A DNA stretch of 64,000 bases. It comes from Pontiella desulfatans (GTDB taxonomy: Bacteria; Verrucomicrobiota; Kiritimatiellia; Kiritimatiellales; Pontiellaceae). This document shows positions 34,373-42,174 of the stretch, piece by piece (within the stretch, counting starts at the first letter, position 1; each line of letters starts with the position of its first letter). Both the position numbers and the translations under genes were made by a program. Where the stretch lies: contig NZ_CAAHFG010000004.1 of NCBI RefSeq assembly GCF_900890425.1, forward strand, positions 428,798 to 492,797, in the 5' to 3' direction. A model generated the notes under the pieces. The model was not told the DNA's origin, did not search any database, and worked only from the letters and a program-made list of their open reading frames with translations.

Positions 34373-34427
34373 ACGTTGATCTGGCTCCGCCAGATCAACG
34401 TCGCGGTGACCGGTCCACCGGTCACCG
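34373..34427. repeat. Two adjacent near-perfect hairpins upstream of the DUF3592 gene
   Basis: acgttgatctggc/gccagatcaacgt (34373-34401, 3-base loop) and cggtgaccggt/accggtcaccg (34404-34427, 2-base loop) are both perfect. They end 19 bases before the next start codon. They could be an attenuator-like or a mobile palindromic unit. Confidence 0.55.
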
Positions 34428-34446
34428 AGACGTTCGATAAAAGAAA

Positions 34447-34938
34447 ATGAATTTATACGCACAAATAATGTCATTTGTTCTTCCACTAGGATTCATCCTC
34501 TTCGGCTATAGTGCTTTTAAATATGGAATATCTCGCTTAATCAAATCATTGAAGAGCAGATCATGGCCTACGACCATTGGTTCTGTTAGCTATTCAGAAT
34601 TGCATAAATTACGATCTCAGAAGACTGGAATTCAATATCAATACAAACCGAGAATTAGATATGAATTCATTGCAAATGACCAAGTTTTATCATCCAACAA
34701 AATCTTCTTCGGTGAATATACATCATCCAACAAATCTAGAATTGAATCGCTATTGTCGAAATACCCATTAGGAAGTGATGTTACTGTTATCTATAATCCC
34801 GACAATCCAGAAGAGGCTATATTGGAACCTATAATTTCAATCGGCACTATTTTCAGCTTAATTGCAGGTATAGTGTTCACGGGGTCGTCTTATTTAGCTT
34901 TCATTATACTTCAAGCCTTCGCACTTAAAGAAATGTAA
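34447..34938 (+). CDS. AT-rich DUF3592-like membrane protein
   Basis: 163 aa. There are two membrane helices, near residues 5-28 (AQIMSFVLPLGFILFGYSAF) and 130-155 (IISIGTIFSLIAGIVFTGSS). Between them is the DUF3592-type pattern: SWPTTIGSVSYSELHK, PRIRYEFIANDQVLSSNKIF, YPLGSDVTVIYNPDNPEEAI. Base composition is markedly AT-rich compared with the sulfatase upstream, and codon use differs, so it is probably acquired. There is no ribosome binding site of note. Function unknown. Confidence 0.7.
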   Translation: MNLYAQIMSFVLPLGFILFGYSAFKYGISRLIKSLKSRSWPTTIGSVSYSELHKLRSQKTGIQYQYKPRIRYEFIANDQVLSSNKIFFGEYTSSNKSRIESLLSKYPLGSDVTVIYNPDNPEEAILEPIISIGTIFSLIAGIVFTGSSYLAFIILQAFALKEM

Positions 34939-35589
34939 AACAAATCGAACCACCATTAAGTCCCTCTGAGTAAAGACAAAAATTCCCCTGTCTCAATCTT
35001 CGTGTTTTTCCAACTACCACTATCGATTGAACTGTCCAACCTGGTCTCAATGCGTGCCGTTTTTATTTCTACATGGGCGAGTGAAGCAAGGCTCCCTCAA
35101 ACAACCGTGCGGGCTCGGGCGGCCAGGATTCCAACCTTGCGGTCGGTGGCGGCTGTCACGGATTACTAAGATCCATGACGTCCCAGAAAATCATGCGGTA
35201 CATCCCTGTGCGCTACCTATTCAAGAAAACATCGGTTGTCTGCATTCGTCTTCCGGTATTGCCGTGTTGCAGTGGAAGGCAGAAAAGGGGTCAGGAAAAG
35301 GGCAAAAGGGTCACCCATTAGAGGTTCCGGTCAAACACAAAAACCCCTTCCATGGTCGTTTTTCAACGGCCTGCTGATTTTCCCGTTTTGTTGATCGGTA
35401 CTACGTTGCTTTCCATCGCTGAACGCTTGCTGCCTTATTGCTTGCCCATGGCCGGGATGGGCAGGCTGGAAAGCCTACCCCAAGGTTTTCTATCCAACCT
35501 ACAGGGTGGGTGGACCCATTCCGTATCTTCTTGAATATCAGCGTCCATCGGTGTTCACCCGTGGTTCCTTCCCGAGTGAAGGATAACGG
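34939..35589. other. 650-base stretch without a supported gene
   Basis: A 116-codon + frame (35027-35377) exists, but its product has no domain, odd composition and no ribosome binding site, so it is not called. A REP-like ggggtcagg word occurs near 35288. The rest shows no repeat or RNA signal that I can defend. Confidence 0.4.
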
Positions 35590-35676
35590 ATGTCCAGGCG
35601 GTGGAAAATTTCGCTGATTTTTTTTGAACCCTTTCCGGGGAGCCGGGTCTACGTAACTACCAACACAACTCCCTGA
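35590..35676 (+). CDS. Possible 28-aa leader-like ORF
   Basis: ATG 35590 is preceded by AAGGA with 6-base spacing. The product is MSRRWKISLIFFEPFPGSRV then YVTTNTTP. It ends two bases before tandem hairpins and an intrinsic terminator (35677-35739). The arrangement resembles a short leader peptide with an attenuator, but no downstream + gene follows. It could also be the remnant of a leader whose operon was lost. Confidence 0.25.
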   Translation: MSRRWKISLIFFEPFPGSRVYVTTNTTP

Positions 35677-35739
35677 CGGCGTGCTTGCACGCCGGAGCAG
35701 CGCGCGGTTCCTCCCCCTTACCGCGCGCTGTTTTTTTTT
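35677..35739 (+). terminator. Tandem hairpins with a T tract
   Basis: cggcgtgc/gcacgccg (35677-35694, 2-base loop) is followed by cagcgcgcgg (35698-35707) pairing with ccgcgcgctg (35721-35730) and nine T. It is a strong + strand intrinsic terminator. On the minus strand no T tract follows the stem, although a convergent kinase gene ends at 35776. Confidence 0.8.
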
Positions 35740-35775
35740 GTTTCAGCCGCAAATGGAGGAAAAGGAGGGGGAAAC

Positions 35776-36693
35776 CTATCTCCGATGCCGGTGCCGCCGG
35801 TTTTTCTTCTTTTGTGGAAATTCGTGGTGTTGCTCTTTTTCCAGCAGTTCGCGTTCGCGCTGCCGGCGCAGGCGTTCTTCATGCTCCGCGGCGGCGAATT
35901 CGACCTCGTTCAGCACGCCCTTCACATCGGCGCGCTTGGTGCTTTCCTTGAAGCGTCCGGTCAACTGGGTCTCGGGGGTGAGGGTGCCGGCTTCATAGTG
36001 CGCCCAGATTTCCTTGGCATATTTGCTCTTGAGCACGTCGGGGGCAAAACGGCCGTAGTAGGCGGTCATGTTTTTGACGTCGCGCGCCAGCATGGAACGG
36101 GCATTGTTGTTGCCGGCGGCATTCACCGCTTGCGGAAGATCGATGATGACGGGGCCGGACCCATCGACCAGGACATTGAATTCCGACAGGTCGCCATGCA
36201 CAATTCCGGCGCAAAGCATGCGAACAATATGCTGCATGACCACCGCATGATCCTTCCGCGCTTGTTCTGCTCCCATGGCGACATCGTTCAGCCGTGGCGC
36301 AACGCCTCCCTCGGCATCGGTGATTAGCTCCATCAGCAACACGCCATCGAAGCAGCCGTAGGGTTTTGGAACACGGACGCCGGCATGGGCCAGGAGGTAG
36401 AGCGCATCGACTTCGGTGTTTTGCCAGATTTCCTCCTGCTCCTTTTTCCCGAACTTGGAGCCTTTGGCCATTGCGCGGCCACGGCGGGTGTTGCGCACAT
36501 GGCGTCCTTCGCGATATTCCACGGCCTTCTTAAAGCTACGCTTCGCCGCATCCTTATATACCTTGGCGCACCGGATTTCGGTTCCGCAGCGGACGACAAA
36601 TATGGTGGCTTCCTTGCCGCTCATCAGTTGGCGGAGGACTTCATCCACGAGGCCATCGTCGATCAAATCGTTGAGTCGTTTCGGAATCTTCAT
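35776..36693 (-). CDS. RIO1-family serine protein kinase
   Basis: 305 aa. The RIO kinase pattern is complete: a flexible Gly-containing loop (MSGKEATIFVVRCGTEI) and ATP-binding Lys in CAKVYKDA, the catalytic loop IVHGDLSEFNVLVDG, and the metal-binding IIDLPQAVNA. The RIO1-type insert EYREGRHVRNTRRGRAMAKG is present. The C-terminus is a highly basic tail (PQKKKNRRHRHRR). The length and tail match bacterial PA4780-type kinases. The substrate is unknown; RIO kinases in bacteria may act near ribosomes or nucleic acid. Confidence 0.93.
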   Translation of the reverse strand: MKIPKRLNDLIDDGLVDEVLRQLMSGKEATIFVVRCGTEIRCAKVYKDAAKRSFKKAVEYREGRHVRNTRRGRAMAKGSKFGKKEQEEIWQNTEVDALYLLAHAGVRVPKPYGCFDGVLLMELITDAEGGVAPRLNDVAMGAEQARKDHAVVMQHIVRMLCAGIVHGDLSEFNVLVDGSGPVIIDLPQAVNAAGNNNARSMLARDVKNMTAYYGRFAPDVLKSKYAKEIWAHYEAGTLTPETQLTGRFKESTKRADVKGVLNEVEFAAAEHEERLRRQRERELLEKEQHHEFPQKKKNRRHRHRR

Positions 36694-36729
36694 CGGGTTT
36701 TTATACCTTGCCCAAATTCAAATGCAACG

Positions 36730-36769
36730 CGGATCGACCCGCCGTGCTTGGCGGGAGGCGCGGTCGATG
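36730..36769. repeat. Inverted word repeat in the divergent gap
   Basis: gatcgacc and ggtcgat enclose an inner stem cgcc/ggcg around gtgctt. The words gatcgacccgccgtgcttgg belong to the dispersed class. It sits between the kinase start and the small gene at 36918. Confidence 0.45.
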
Positions 36770-36917
36770 AAGCATTGCATGCGATTACCGCGTTGTAGCC
36801 ACAACCGTTAGCATTTGAAGATGGCATTTGATTTCAGCTGTATGATTCACTCGCGTGTGCATGATAGCCGGTGAATCAACAAGGATCTTGCATGGGAAAC
36901 AATGAAGAAAGGAAGCC

Positions 36918-37094
36918 GTGGCAAACTCGACCGAGGGCCATCTATTTCTGGCGCAGCGGATCGCGGTGATCTGCGAGTCAGACCATCCGGTATTGAGCCG
37001 GGCGTCGGGAAGACTGGTTGAAGCGCTCGACGAATTCCGTTCACGAGGGGAAATCGAAGGCGGGCGTTTCAAGGTCACCCTAAAAGGCCGATAA
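36918..37094 (+). CDS. Small hypothetical protein of 58 aa with a GTG start
   Basis: GTG at 36918 with aaggaag directly upstream; stop at 37092-37094. The product begins MANSTEGHLFLAQRIAVICE and continues SDHPVLSRASGRLVEALDEF, RSRGEIEGGRFKVTLKGR. It reads like a compact helical or two-strand protein with normal codon use for this genome, so it looks genuine although it is below usual length cut-offs. The next gene starts 6 bases later, suggesting co-translation with a membrane protein. Function unknown. Confidence 0.6.
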   Translation: MANSTEGHLFLAQRIAVICESDHPVLSRASGRLVEALDEFRSRGEIEGGRFKVTLKGR

Positions 37095-37100
37095 ATACAG

Positions 37101-37535
37101 ATGAACCGAACCCTTAAAGTAGTCCTAACCTTCGTTGCAACGATCCTGGTTCCGGTCGTGGCGATGTTTGCATGGAGCCTGTTGGTTGGAGGCGTGGCGC
37201 TGGCGGCCGGGCTGATGGTTTTCGGCCGGGTCTTGGTTCGAACGTTGCCGCCGCTGGACACACCCGGGAAAAAGTGGGCGCTGTTTCTCGTTTCGTTCAT
37301 TTTATTCTTCGCCGTCGCGTTCGTGCCGTGTCTGTTTTACTATCTCGACCTGTTTTACATTCTTGGGCTCACGGTTTGGGGCTCAACCTCCCTTAGTGCA
37401 TTCTTTTGGGCAAGGGGAGAGCATCGCCACAAGACGGTCATCCTGCATTTGGCGCTTTTGCTTGCCTTCATTGCCGCCACCGTCGCTGCCTATTGTCTTT
37501 ATGAAAGCGGTTGGGAGCGAATAACCTTCGACTAA
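37101..37535 (+). CDS. Small polytopic membrane protein, 144 aa
   Basis: Four to five hydrophobic helices: LKVVLTFVATILVPVVAMFA, LLVGGVALAAGLMVFGRVL, WALFLVSFILFFAVAFVPCL, YILGLTVWGSTSLSAFFW and ILHLALLLAFIAATVAAYCL. No motif of a known transporter or enzyme is visible. It lies between a 58-aa ORF and an alkyltransferase-like gene, all on the + strand with gaps of a few bases. Function unknown. Confidence 0.65.
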   Translation: MNRTLKVVLTFVATILVPVVAMFAWSLLVGGVALAAGLMVFGRVLVRTLPPLDTPGKKWALFLVSFILFFAVAFVPCLFYYLDLFYILGLTVWGSTSLSAFFWARGEHRHKTVILHLALLLAFIAATVAAYCLYESGWERITFD

Positions 37536-37538
37536 ACC

Positions 37539-37859
37539 ATGCAACCGTTCACCGAAGAGATCATCGAAATCATCCGCTCCATCCCGCGCGGGAAGGTGGC
37601 GACCTATGGCGGGATCGCGGCGCTGGCCGGGAACGCGCGTGCGGCGCGGCAGGTGGTGCGGGTGCTGCATACGTTTGGCTCGAAGGAAAAGCTGCCGTGG
37701 TGGCGGGTGATCAGCAGCAAGGGAACCATTTCCCTCAGGCCCGGCCACGGCTACGAGGAGCAGCGCGACCTGCTGGAGGCCGAGGGCGTGGAGTTAGGCG
37801 AGGCGGGCAGGATTGACCTCGAACGCTTTCTTTGGGAACCTGACTGGCTCAACGATTAA
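37539..37859 (+). CDS. Alkyltransferase-like protein (ATL), MGMT homologue without the acceptor Cys
   Basis: 106 aa. It has the DNA-binding domain of O6-alkylguanine alkyltransferase: IPRGKVATYGGIAALAG and ARAARQVVRVLHTFG (the Arg finger region). The PCHRV acceptor motif is changed to PWWRV at residues 53-57, so Trp54 replaces the reactive Cys. That is the hallmark of ATL proteins, which bind O6-alkylguanine and recruit nucleotide excision repair. The length is typical. It starts 3 bases after the previous gene. Confidence 0.92.
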   Translation: MQPFTEEIIEIIRSIPRGKVATYGGIAALAGNARAARQVVRVLHTFGSKEKLPWWRVISSKGTISLRPGHGYEEQRDLLEAEGVELGEAGRIDLERFLWEPDWLND

Positions 37860-37866
37860 GGCGCCA

Positions 37867-39459
37867 ATGAATAAGCGGGATCTGTATCATCTTACCAGGC
37901 AGGTTGATTTCCTATGGAAGAGCACGTTGGTGTTGGCGGTGGTCTTTGTTTTGCTGGGCATGGGGATCGGCTCCCTGAACACGGGGCGCCTGGACTCCTA
38001 TCAACGCATCGTGTCGGTGCCGCGTTATGTGGATGAGTTCACTGAAGAGCTCGATGGCGACTATACGCGGCCCGCGCACAACACGGCGGTGGCCGATGCC
38101 GTCCGCGACATGCTGGCGAGTCCTGCGCCGTTCCACGAAAAGCTCGAAAACATCCGGTTCCTGCTCTATTTCGCCGCCCCGGATGATCGGGTTTCCGTGC
38201 CCGTTGCAACGGAGCTCCCCAACCTTTCCGGGAAGGAGCATGCGGTGGCGTCGGCATTTGTTGCGGCCGCCTCGGGCGAAAAGAACGAAGCGGCGCTCGT
38301 TGCCCTCGCGGGGGGCGATGCCCCGGTTGCGCACGCCAACTATGCGCTGGCCCTGCTCCGCGAGAGCCGGCAGGAAAATTCCAAGTCCATCGCCGCGCTG
38401 AAGCGGGAAATCGAATTCCACAACTCCGATCCGGCCCGTAGGCGGTTGGTAAACACCTATCTCGACGCAAAACAATTCAACGAACTCGAAAAGCTCATCT
38501 CCGATCCGGAATACAAACCTTTCATCTCCAGCTTTGTGTTGCGGGAGGTCGCCCTCTCCAGGATGGATTGGCCTGCGTTGGTCAAGGCGCATTTCAGGTC
38601 GGCCTACGAGGGCACCAACCTGGCGATGGCCGTGCTGGCCCTGCTATCCGGGCTGGTTTGGGCCACGATTCTTTTCCGGTTCAATGGAAGCCTTTCCGTG
38701 CTGAAGCTCGCGGTGCCGGCCCTGCTGCTCGGTGCATTGTCCACCCATGCCACCCTCCTGTTCATCTATTGGCAGGAATACCAGCTCGGTTTCACGATGG
38801 GGCAGGAGACGGTGGGGCAGATCGTCTACTGCATCCTCGGCATCGGATTGCGCGAGGAGGCGATGAAGCTGCTGCTTTTTGTTCCCCTCATTCCCTTTCT
38901 GCTGAAGCGCACCGATTTGGAGATCCTGACGATTGCCGGGCTGGTGGGGCTCGGATTTGCCATCGAGGAAAACATCAACTATTTCGAGAGCACGGCGGGC
39001 GTGAGCGCGCTGGGCCGTTTTGCCACCGCCAACTTCCTGCACATTGCGCTCACGGCCATGTGCGGCCTAACGCTGACGCGCGCCGTTGCGCACCGGGGCG
39101 AGGAGATCCAGCATGCGCTGACCACCTTCGTCTCCGCCGTTGCCATCCACGGGCTCTACGATGCCTTCATCATGGTTCCGGCGGTGGAGGATTATTCCTT
39201 CCTTTCCTCCACGGTCTTTGTGCTGATGGCCTATCAATATTTCGGGTGGTTGCGCCATTTGCGGGAGGAGTGGCGGGATCCCGTCAGCATTACCTCGGTT
39301 TTCACGCTGGGCGTCCTTCTCGTGACCGGGATTTCGTTCTGCCTCTATGCCTGGAAGGCCGGGCCCTATCCCGCCTTGCAGGCCATCGGCTACGAGGCCA
39401 TCGGGGTTGGAATCATCCTGATTCTATTCTACCGCGAAATTCCGGAAACCCTCGAATAG
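37867..39459 (+). CDS. PrsW-family intramembrane metalloprotease
   Basis: 530 aa from ATG 37867. One N-terminal helix (STLVLAVVFVLLGMGIGSL) is followed by a 200-residue soluble, mostly helical region, then about eight membrane helices. PrsW-type motifs lie in the membrane part: GLREEAMKLL (EExxK), GFAIEENINYF, NFLHIALTAMCG and AIHGLYDAF (zinc-binding His). PrsW cleaves anti-sigma factors in Gram-positives; here the target is unknown. The long N-terminal extracytoplasmic domain is unusual and may recruit a substrate. Confidence 0.88.
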   Translation: MNKRDLYHLTRQVDFLWKSTLVLAVVFVLLGMGIGSLNTGRLDSYQRIVSVPRYVDEFTEELDGDYTRPAHNTAVADAVRDMLASPAPFHEKLENIRFLLYFAAPDDRVSVPVATELPNLSGKEHAVASAFVAAASGEKNEAALVALAGGDAPVAHANYALALLRESRQENSKSIAALKREIEFHNSDPARRRLVNTYLDAKQFNELEKLISDPEYKPFISSFVLREVALSRMDWPALVKAHFRSAYEGTNLAMAVLALLSGLVWATILFRFNGSLSVLKLAVPALLLGALSTHATLLFIYWQEYQLGFTMGQETVGQIVYCILGIGLREEAMKLLLFVPLIPFLLKRTDLEILTIAGLVGLGFAIEENINYFESTAGVSALGRFATANFLHIALTAMCGLTLTRAVAHRGEEIQHALTTFVSAVAIHGLYDAFIMVPAVEDYSFLSSTVFVLMAYQYFGWLRHLREEWRDPVSITSVFTLGVLLVTGISFCLYAWKAGPYPALQAIGYEAIGVGIILILFYREIPETLE

Positions 39460-39607
39460 GCGTTCGTGGAAAATATGGCGCCCACCAAGCTATGGTTTGA
39501 CTTTCCCCGGCTTTCGGCGTAAAGAATTCAAATGCAGTTCGGGCGTTGCATGCATGGTTGGCATGTAACTTTCTATAGAAATTGGACTTAGCCAAAAGGA
39601 GAGTACG

Positions 39608-40444
39608 ATGAAGACAAGAACACTGCTTATTGCAATTGGATGCATAATCATCACCGGCATGGCCGATGCGAATACCCTGAAAGACAAGCCCCCCACCATT
39701 TTCTACCCCGAAGGCCACTATCTTGAAGGCTGGCCCCGGACGGCGCAGCGCGACATGTTCGGCTACAACTACCAGCAGCACAAATTCGTCGGCTATTTCG
39801 CCAACGTCTATCTCGGCGGCGACGGCCTGCCCCCCTATGGCGGCAATGCCAAGAAATATTACCAGGCGCTGGTGGCCTATGGATATTTCGATTCCGTTGA
39901 AGCCGCCGAGGAAGCGCTCTCCGGCGAATGGTTCTGGGGCCTGCGCGACGTCCGCCTCTACATGCGCTGGAACGATGCCTGGCTCAGCAACCAGGACCGC
40001 GGCGACGACAGCATGGGCGACGAACCCGACGGCAACCTCGACCGCCACTATGGATTCCCCTCCTACATCAATTCCGGCGCCGAGCTGACCCAGTTCCAGG
40101 TCGAACCCATCAAGGTGACGTGCAAGAAAGGCAAAACCAAGACGGTCTATCTCTACTACTACTCGAAAATCGTGGCAGTTCCGGATACCGCCGTGCTGGT
40201 CGACGGCATCTGGTACACCGAGGATGGCGAAGAAATGGGGCCGCAGAGCTATGGCCAGTTCGCCAAGGTGAAGGAATTCCTCTACGACCCGCTCGAAAAC
40301 GGCGATCCCTGCATGAAGCCCTGCAAGCCTCGCGTATGGAAAAAGGAAATGTGCGAAATGGTTCGTCCCGACCACTGCTGGACGGGCAAGCGTGTCTGGG
40401 GCGACAACGGAAATGGGAAAGGCCCCTACAAGATCGGGAAATAA
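39608..40444 (+). CDS. Secreted hypothetical protein, 278 aa
   Basis: Start ATG 39608 with aaggag upstream. The signal peptide is MKTRTLLIAIGCIIITGMAD, cleaved near ADA. The mature part is rich in Tyr, Trp, Asp and Gly, with segments such as GYFANVYLGGDGLPPYGGNA and SGEWFWGLRDVRLYMRWNDA. Cysteines are clustered near the end (CMKPCKPRVWKKEMC), suggesting disulfides in the periplasm or outside. There is no recognised domain. The gene is flanked by a strong bidirectional terminator at 40471. Confidence 0.7.
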   Translation: MKTRTLLIAIGCIIITGMADANTLKDKPPTIFYPEGHYLEGWPRTAQRDMFGYNYQQHKFVGYFANVYLGGDGLPPYGGNAKKYYQALVAYGYFDSVEAAEEALSGEWFWGLRDVRLYMRWNDAWLSNQDRGDDSMGDEPDGNLDRHYGFPSYINSGAELTQFQVEPIKVTCKKGKTKTVYLYYYSKIVAVPDTAVLVDGIWYTEDGEEMGPQSYGQFAKVKEFLYDPLENGDPCMKPCKPRVWKKEMCEMVRPDHCWTGKRVWGDNGNGKGPYKIGK

Positions 40445-40470
40445 TATTGCGCCATAACGGCGAATGATTC

Positions 40471-40503
40471 AAAGGGCGGGACATTTGATCCCGCCCTTTT
40501 TCA
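40471..40503. terminator. Bidirectional intrinsic terminator
   Basis: aaagggcggga (40471-40481) and tcccgcccttt (40489-40499) form an 11-bp perfect stem followed by T on the + strand and flanked by A on the other side. It lies between two convergent genes and can stop both. Confidence 0.85.
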
Positions 40504-40507
40504 TTGA

Positions 40508-42055
40508 TTAATCATCCACCGGATCCACGGGGTTGGCACTGATCTTGAAGAAGCCCGAGGCTTCCGAACCATCAACCGCGTATTCCCGGAGGATGGCGGG
40601 ATCGGAGGTCGGCGGAAGGGTTTCGAGCGGCTGCCACGGCTCGCCCAGTTCGGGCGAGTACCACACTTCGTATCGGGTGTTCGGGAAGGCGTTCCACGCC
40701 AACGATGCGGAGCCTTCCACCAGCGCCACCTCGATGACCGCCACAATGTTCAGCGTGCTGTCCGGCGAGGCAGGGTTGGTTCCCAGCAAATATTCCTCGT
40801 AGTCGTCGTAGCCATCGCCGTCGGTATCGATGTCCTCAAGTACGGCGCGCATGAGCCAGCGCTTGTTTCGCGGATTGATCTGCACATGCGGCTCGTTGGT
40901 GACGGCATAGTGGATTTCGTCGAACGGGCTAAGCGCCAGCAGCTCCGCATGGGCATCGAGGTTGGAGGCAATGTTTTCGATGGGTATGCCCAGCGCGCTG
41001 ACCGTCGGGATGAAGCAGTGGTTGGTTTGGGTGCAATAGTCGTCGCCGCTGGTGGGGAGGTTTGCGAAGAGGTCGAGAAAGGTGGAGCGGGCCCCGCCCG
41101 GCGCGTTGTCGAACGAGAGCGGATGGTAGGCCTCGACCGTGGCGGAATCCACGGTGATGAAGAGGAGCGTGATCTTGCCCGAGAACACCGTTGCCGGAGC
41201 AGCAGGCAACGAATAAACGTCGGAAACAATGGAGGGATCGAACAACCCGCCGGAATCCGTCCAGTGGATGATGCGCTCGCCCGCGTTGAACGGATACGTT
41301 TCCCCGAATCCGGAACCGTTGCAGATGGCAATCGTTTTGCAGTTGGTCGGATAGCCGGCGGCGGCCATCGTGGCCACGAAATCCGGGCGTTCCGGCAGGC
41401 TTCCGCCCGCCAACCCATCCGGGTGGCTGTGGTGCAACAGCAGCATCTGGCGGGCGGCGGGGCTGTCGAGCGCCGCCAGCATTTCGGCGGCGGCATCGTC
41501 TTGCGGGCCGAAAAACTCCAGGTATTCCTGCAAGCCGAGTGGAATGTTCGCCCCCTCGTGCGGGGCGTCGAAGCTGATCCAGGTATCCACGTCGTGGTTC
41601 GGCGCATCGACCAGCGCCTTGCGCAGGGTCAACCCGCCGAGGCTGGCGCCGACGGCCACAAACTTGTCCGCCGCGTCGGCGCGGTTGGCGTTGACGTAGT
41701 CGATGGCGGTTGCGTTCAGGGCCATGTTGCCCAGAATGTCCGCCGTCGAGTCGCCAAAGTTGAGCACCGCCAGGTCGCGTCCGAAGGATTGCAGGTCGGC
41801 CACGAGGTTTTCTTCGTTCAGCAGTCCATACAGCTCCGGCCAGTTCATGCTGTTGCCGATATCGAAACCCTCCACCACCAAAACCGGATTGTTCAAGGCC
41901 GCCGAGTTGGTGTCGGCTTTGAGGATGAACAATTCGCCGGAGGCCGAATAGGGTGGTGCGGAGGTGATGGCCACCGTGTAGGTCGGTTCGGGAATCGCCT
42001 GGGCGAATAGTGCCACTGAACATGCGGTCGTCGTGAAGAGGCTTTTCAAGCACAT
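40508..42055 (-). CDS. Secreted alpha/beta-hydrolase-like protein with calcium-binding and fibronectin-like tail
   Basis: 515 aa from ATG 42055, chosen for GGAGG 8 bases upstream. The signal peptide is MCLKSLFTTTACSVALFAQA. The hydrolase part has VLVVEGFDIGNSMNWPE and a nucleophile elbow VAVGASLGGLTLRKAL (Ser in GASLGG), with ISFDAPHEGANIP after it. Next is a calcium-loop segment of thrombospondin-3 or dockerin type (DIDTDGDGYDDYEEYLLGTN) and a C-terminal beta domain (LAWNAFPNTRYEVWYSP) common in PVC secreted proteins. The substrate is unknown; a lipase- or esterase-like role is likely. Confidence 0.75.
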   Translation of the reverse strand: MCLKSLFTTTACSVALFAQAIPEPTYTVAITSAPPYSASGELFILKADTNSAALNNPVLVVEGFDIGNSMNWPELYGLLNEENLVADLQSFGRDLAVLNFGDSTADILGNMALNATAIDYVNANRADAADKFVAVGASLGGLTLRKALVDAPNHDVDTWISFDAPHEGANIPLGLQEYLEFFGPQDDAAAEMLAALDSPAARQMLLLHHSHPDGLAGGSLPERPDFVATMAAAGYPTNCKTIAICNGSGFGETYPFNAGERIIHWTDSGGLFDPSIVSDVYSLPAAPATVFSGKITLLFITVDSATVEAYHPLSFDNAPGGARSTFLDLFANLPTSGDDYCTQTNHCFIPTVSALGIPIENIASNLDAHAELLALSPFDEIHYAVTNEPHVQINPRNKRWLMRAVLEDIDTDGDGYDDYEEYLLGTNPASPDSTLNIVAVIEVALVEGSASLAWNAFPNTRYEVWYSPELGEPWQPLETLPPTSDPAILREYAVDGSEASGFFKISANPVDPVDD

Positions 42056-42140
42056 GGGTATATCCTCCGGATCGGGGGGGATCATAGGCTTTTGAGCCCA
42101 CATGGGAATGGTTTAATAGCAATCATTAAGCATTGGGGCG

Positions 42141-42168
42141 TTGACGTTTATTGCAAGACTGATATGCT
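42141..42168 (+). promoter_or_regulatory. Candidate sigma-70-type promoter for the TPR/ExbBD operon
   Basis: ttgacg (42141-42146) and tatgct (42163-42168) are spaced 16 bases. The first ATG of the operon lies 6 bases after the -10-like box and has no ribosome binding site, so the transcript may be nearly leaderless. Confidence 0.4.
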
Positions 42169-42174
42169 TTGGCA

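Noticed and set aside
34373-34427. Riboswitch upstream of the DUF3592 gene
   Set aside because: Two simple perfect hairpins without any conserved aptamer core; more consistent with palindromic repeats.
35027-35377. 116-codon + strand ORF in the gene-poor stretch
   Set aside because: No ribosome binding site, no domain, atypical composition and no coupling to neighbours.
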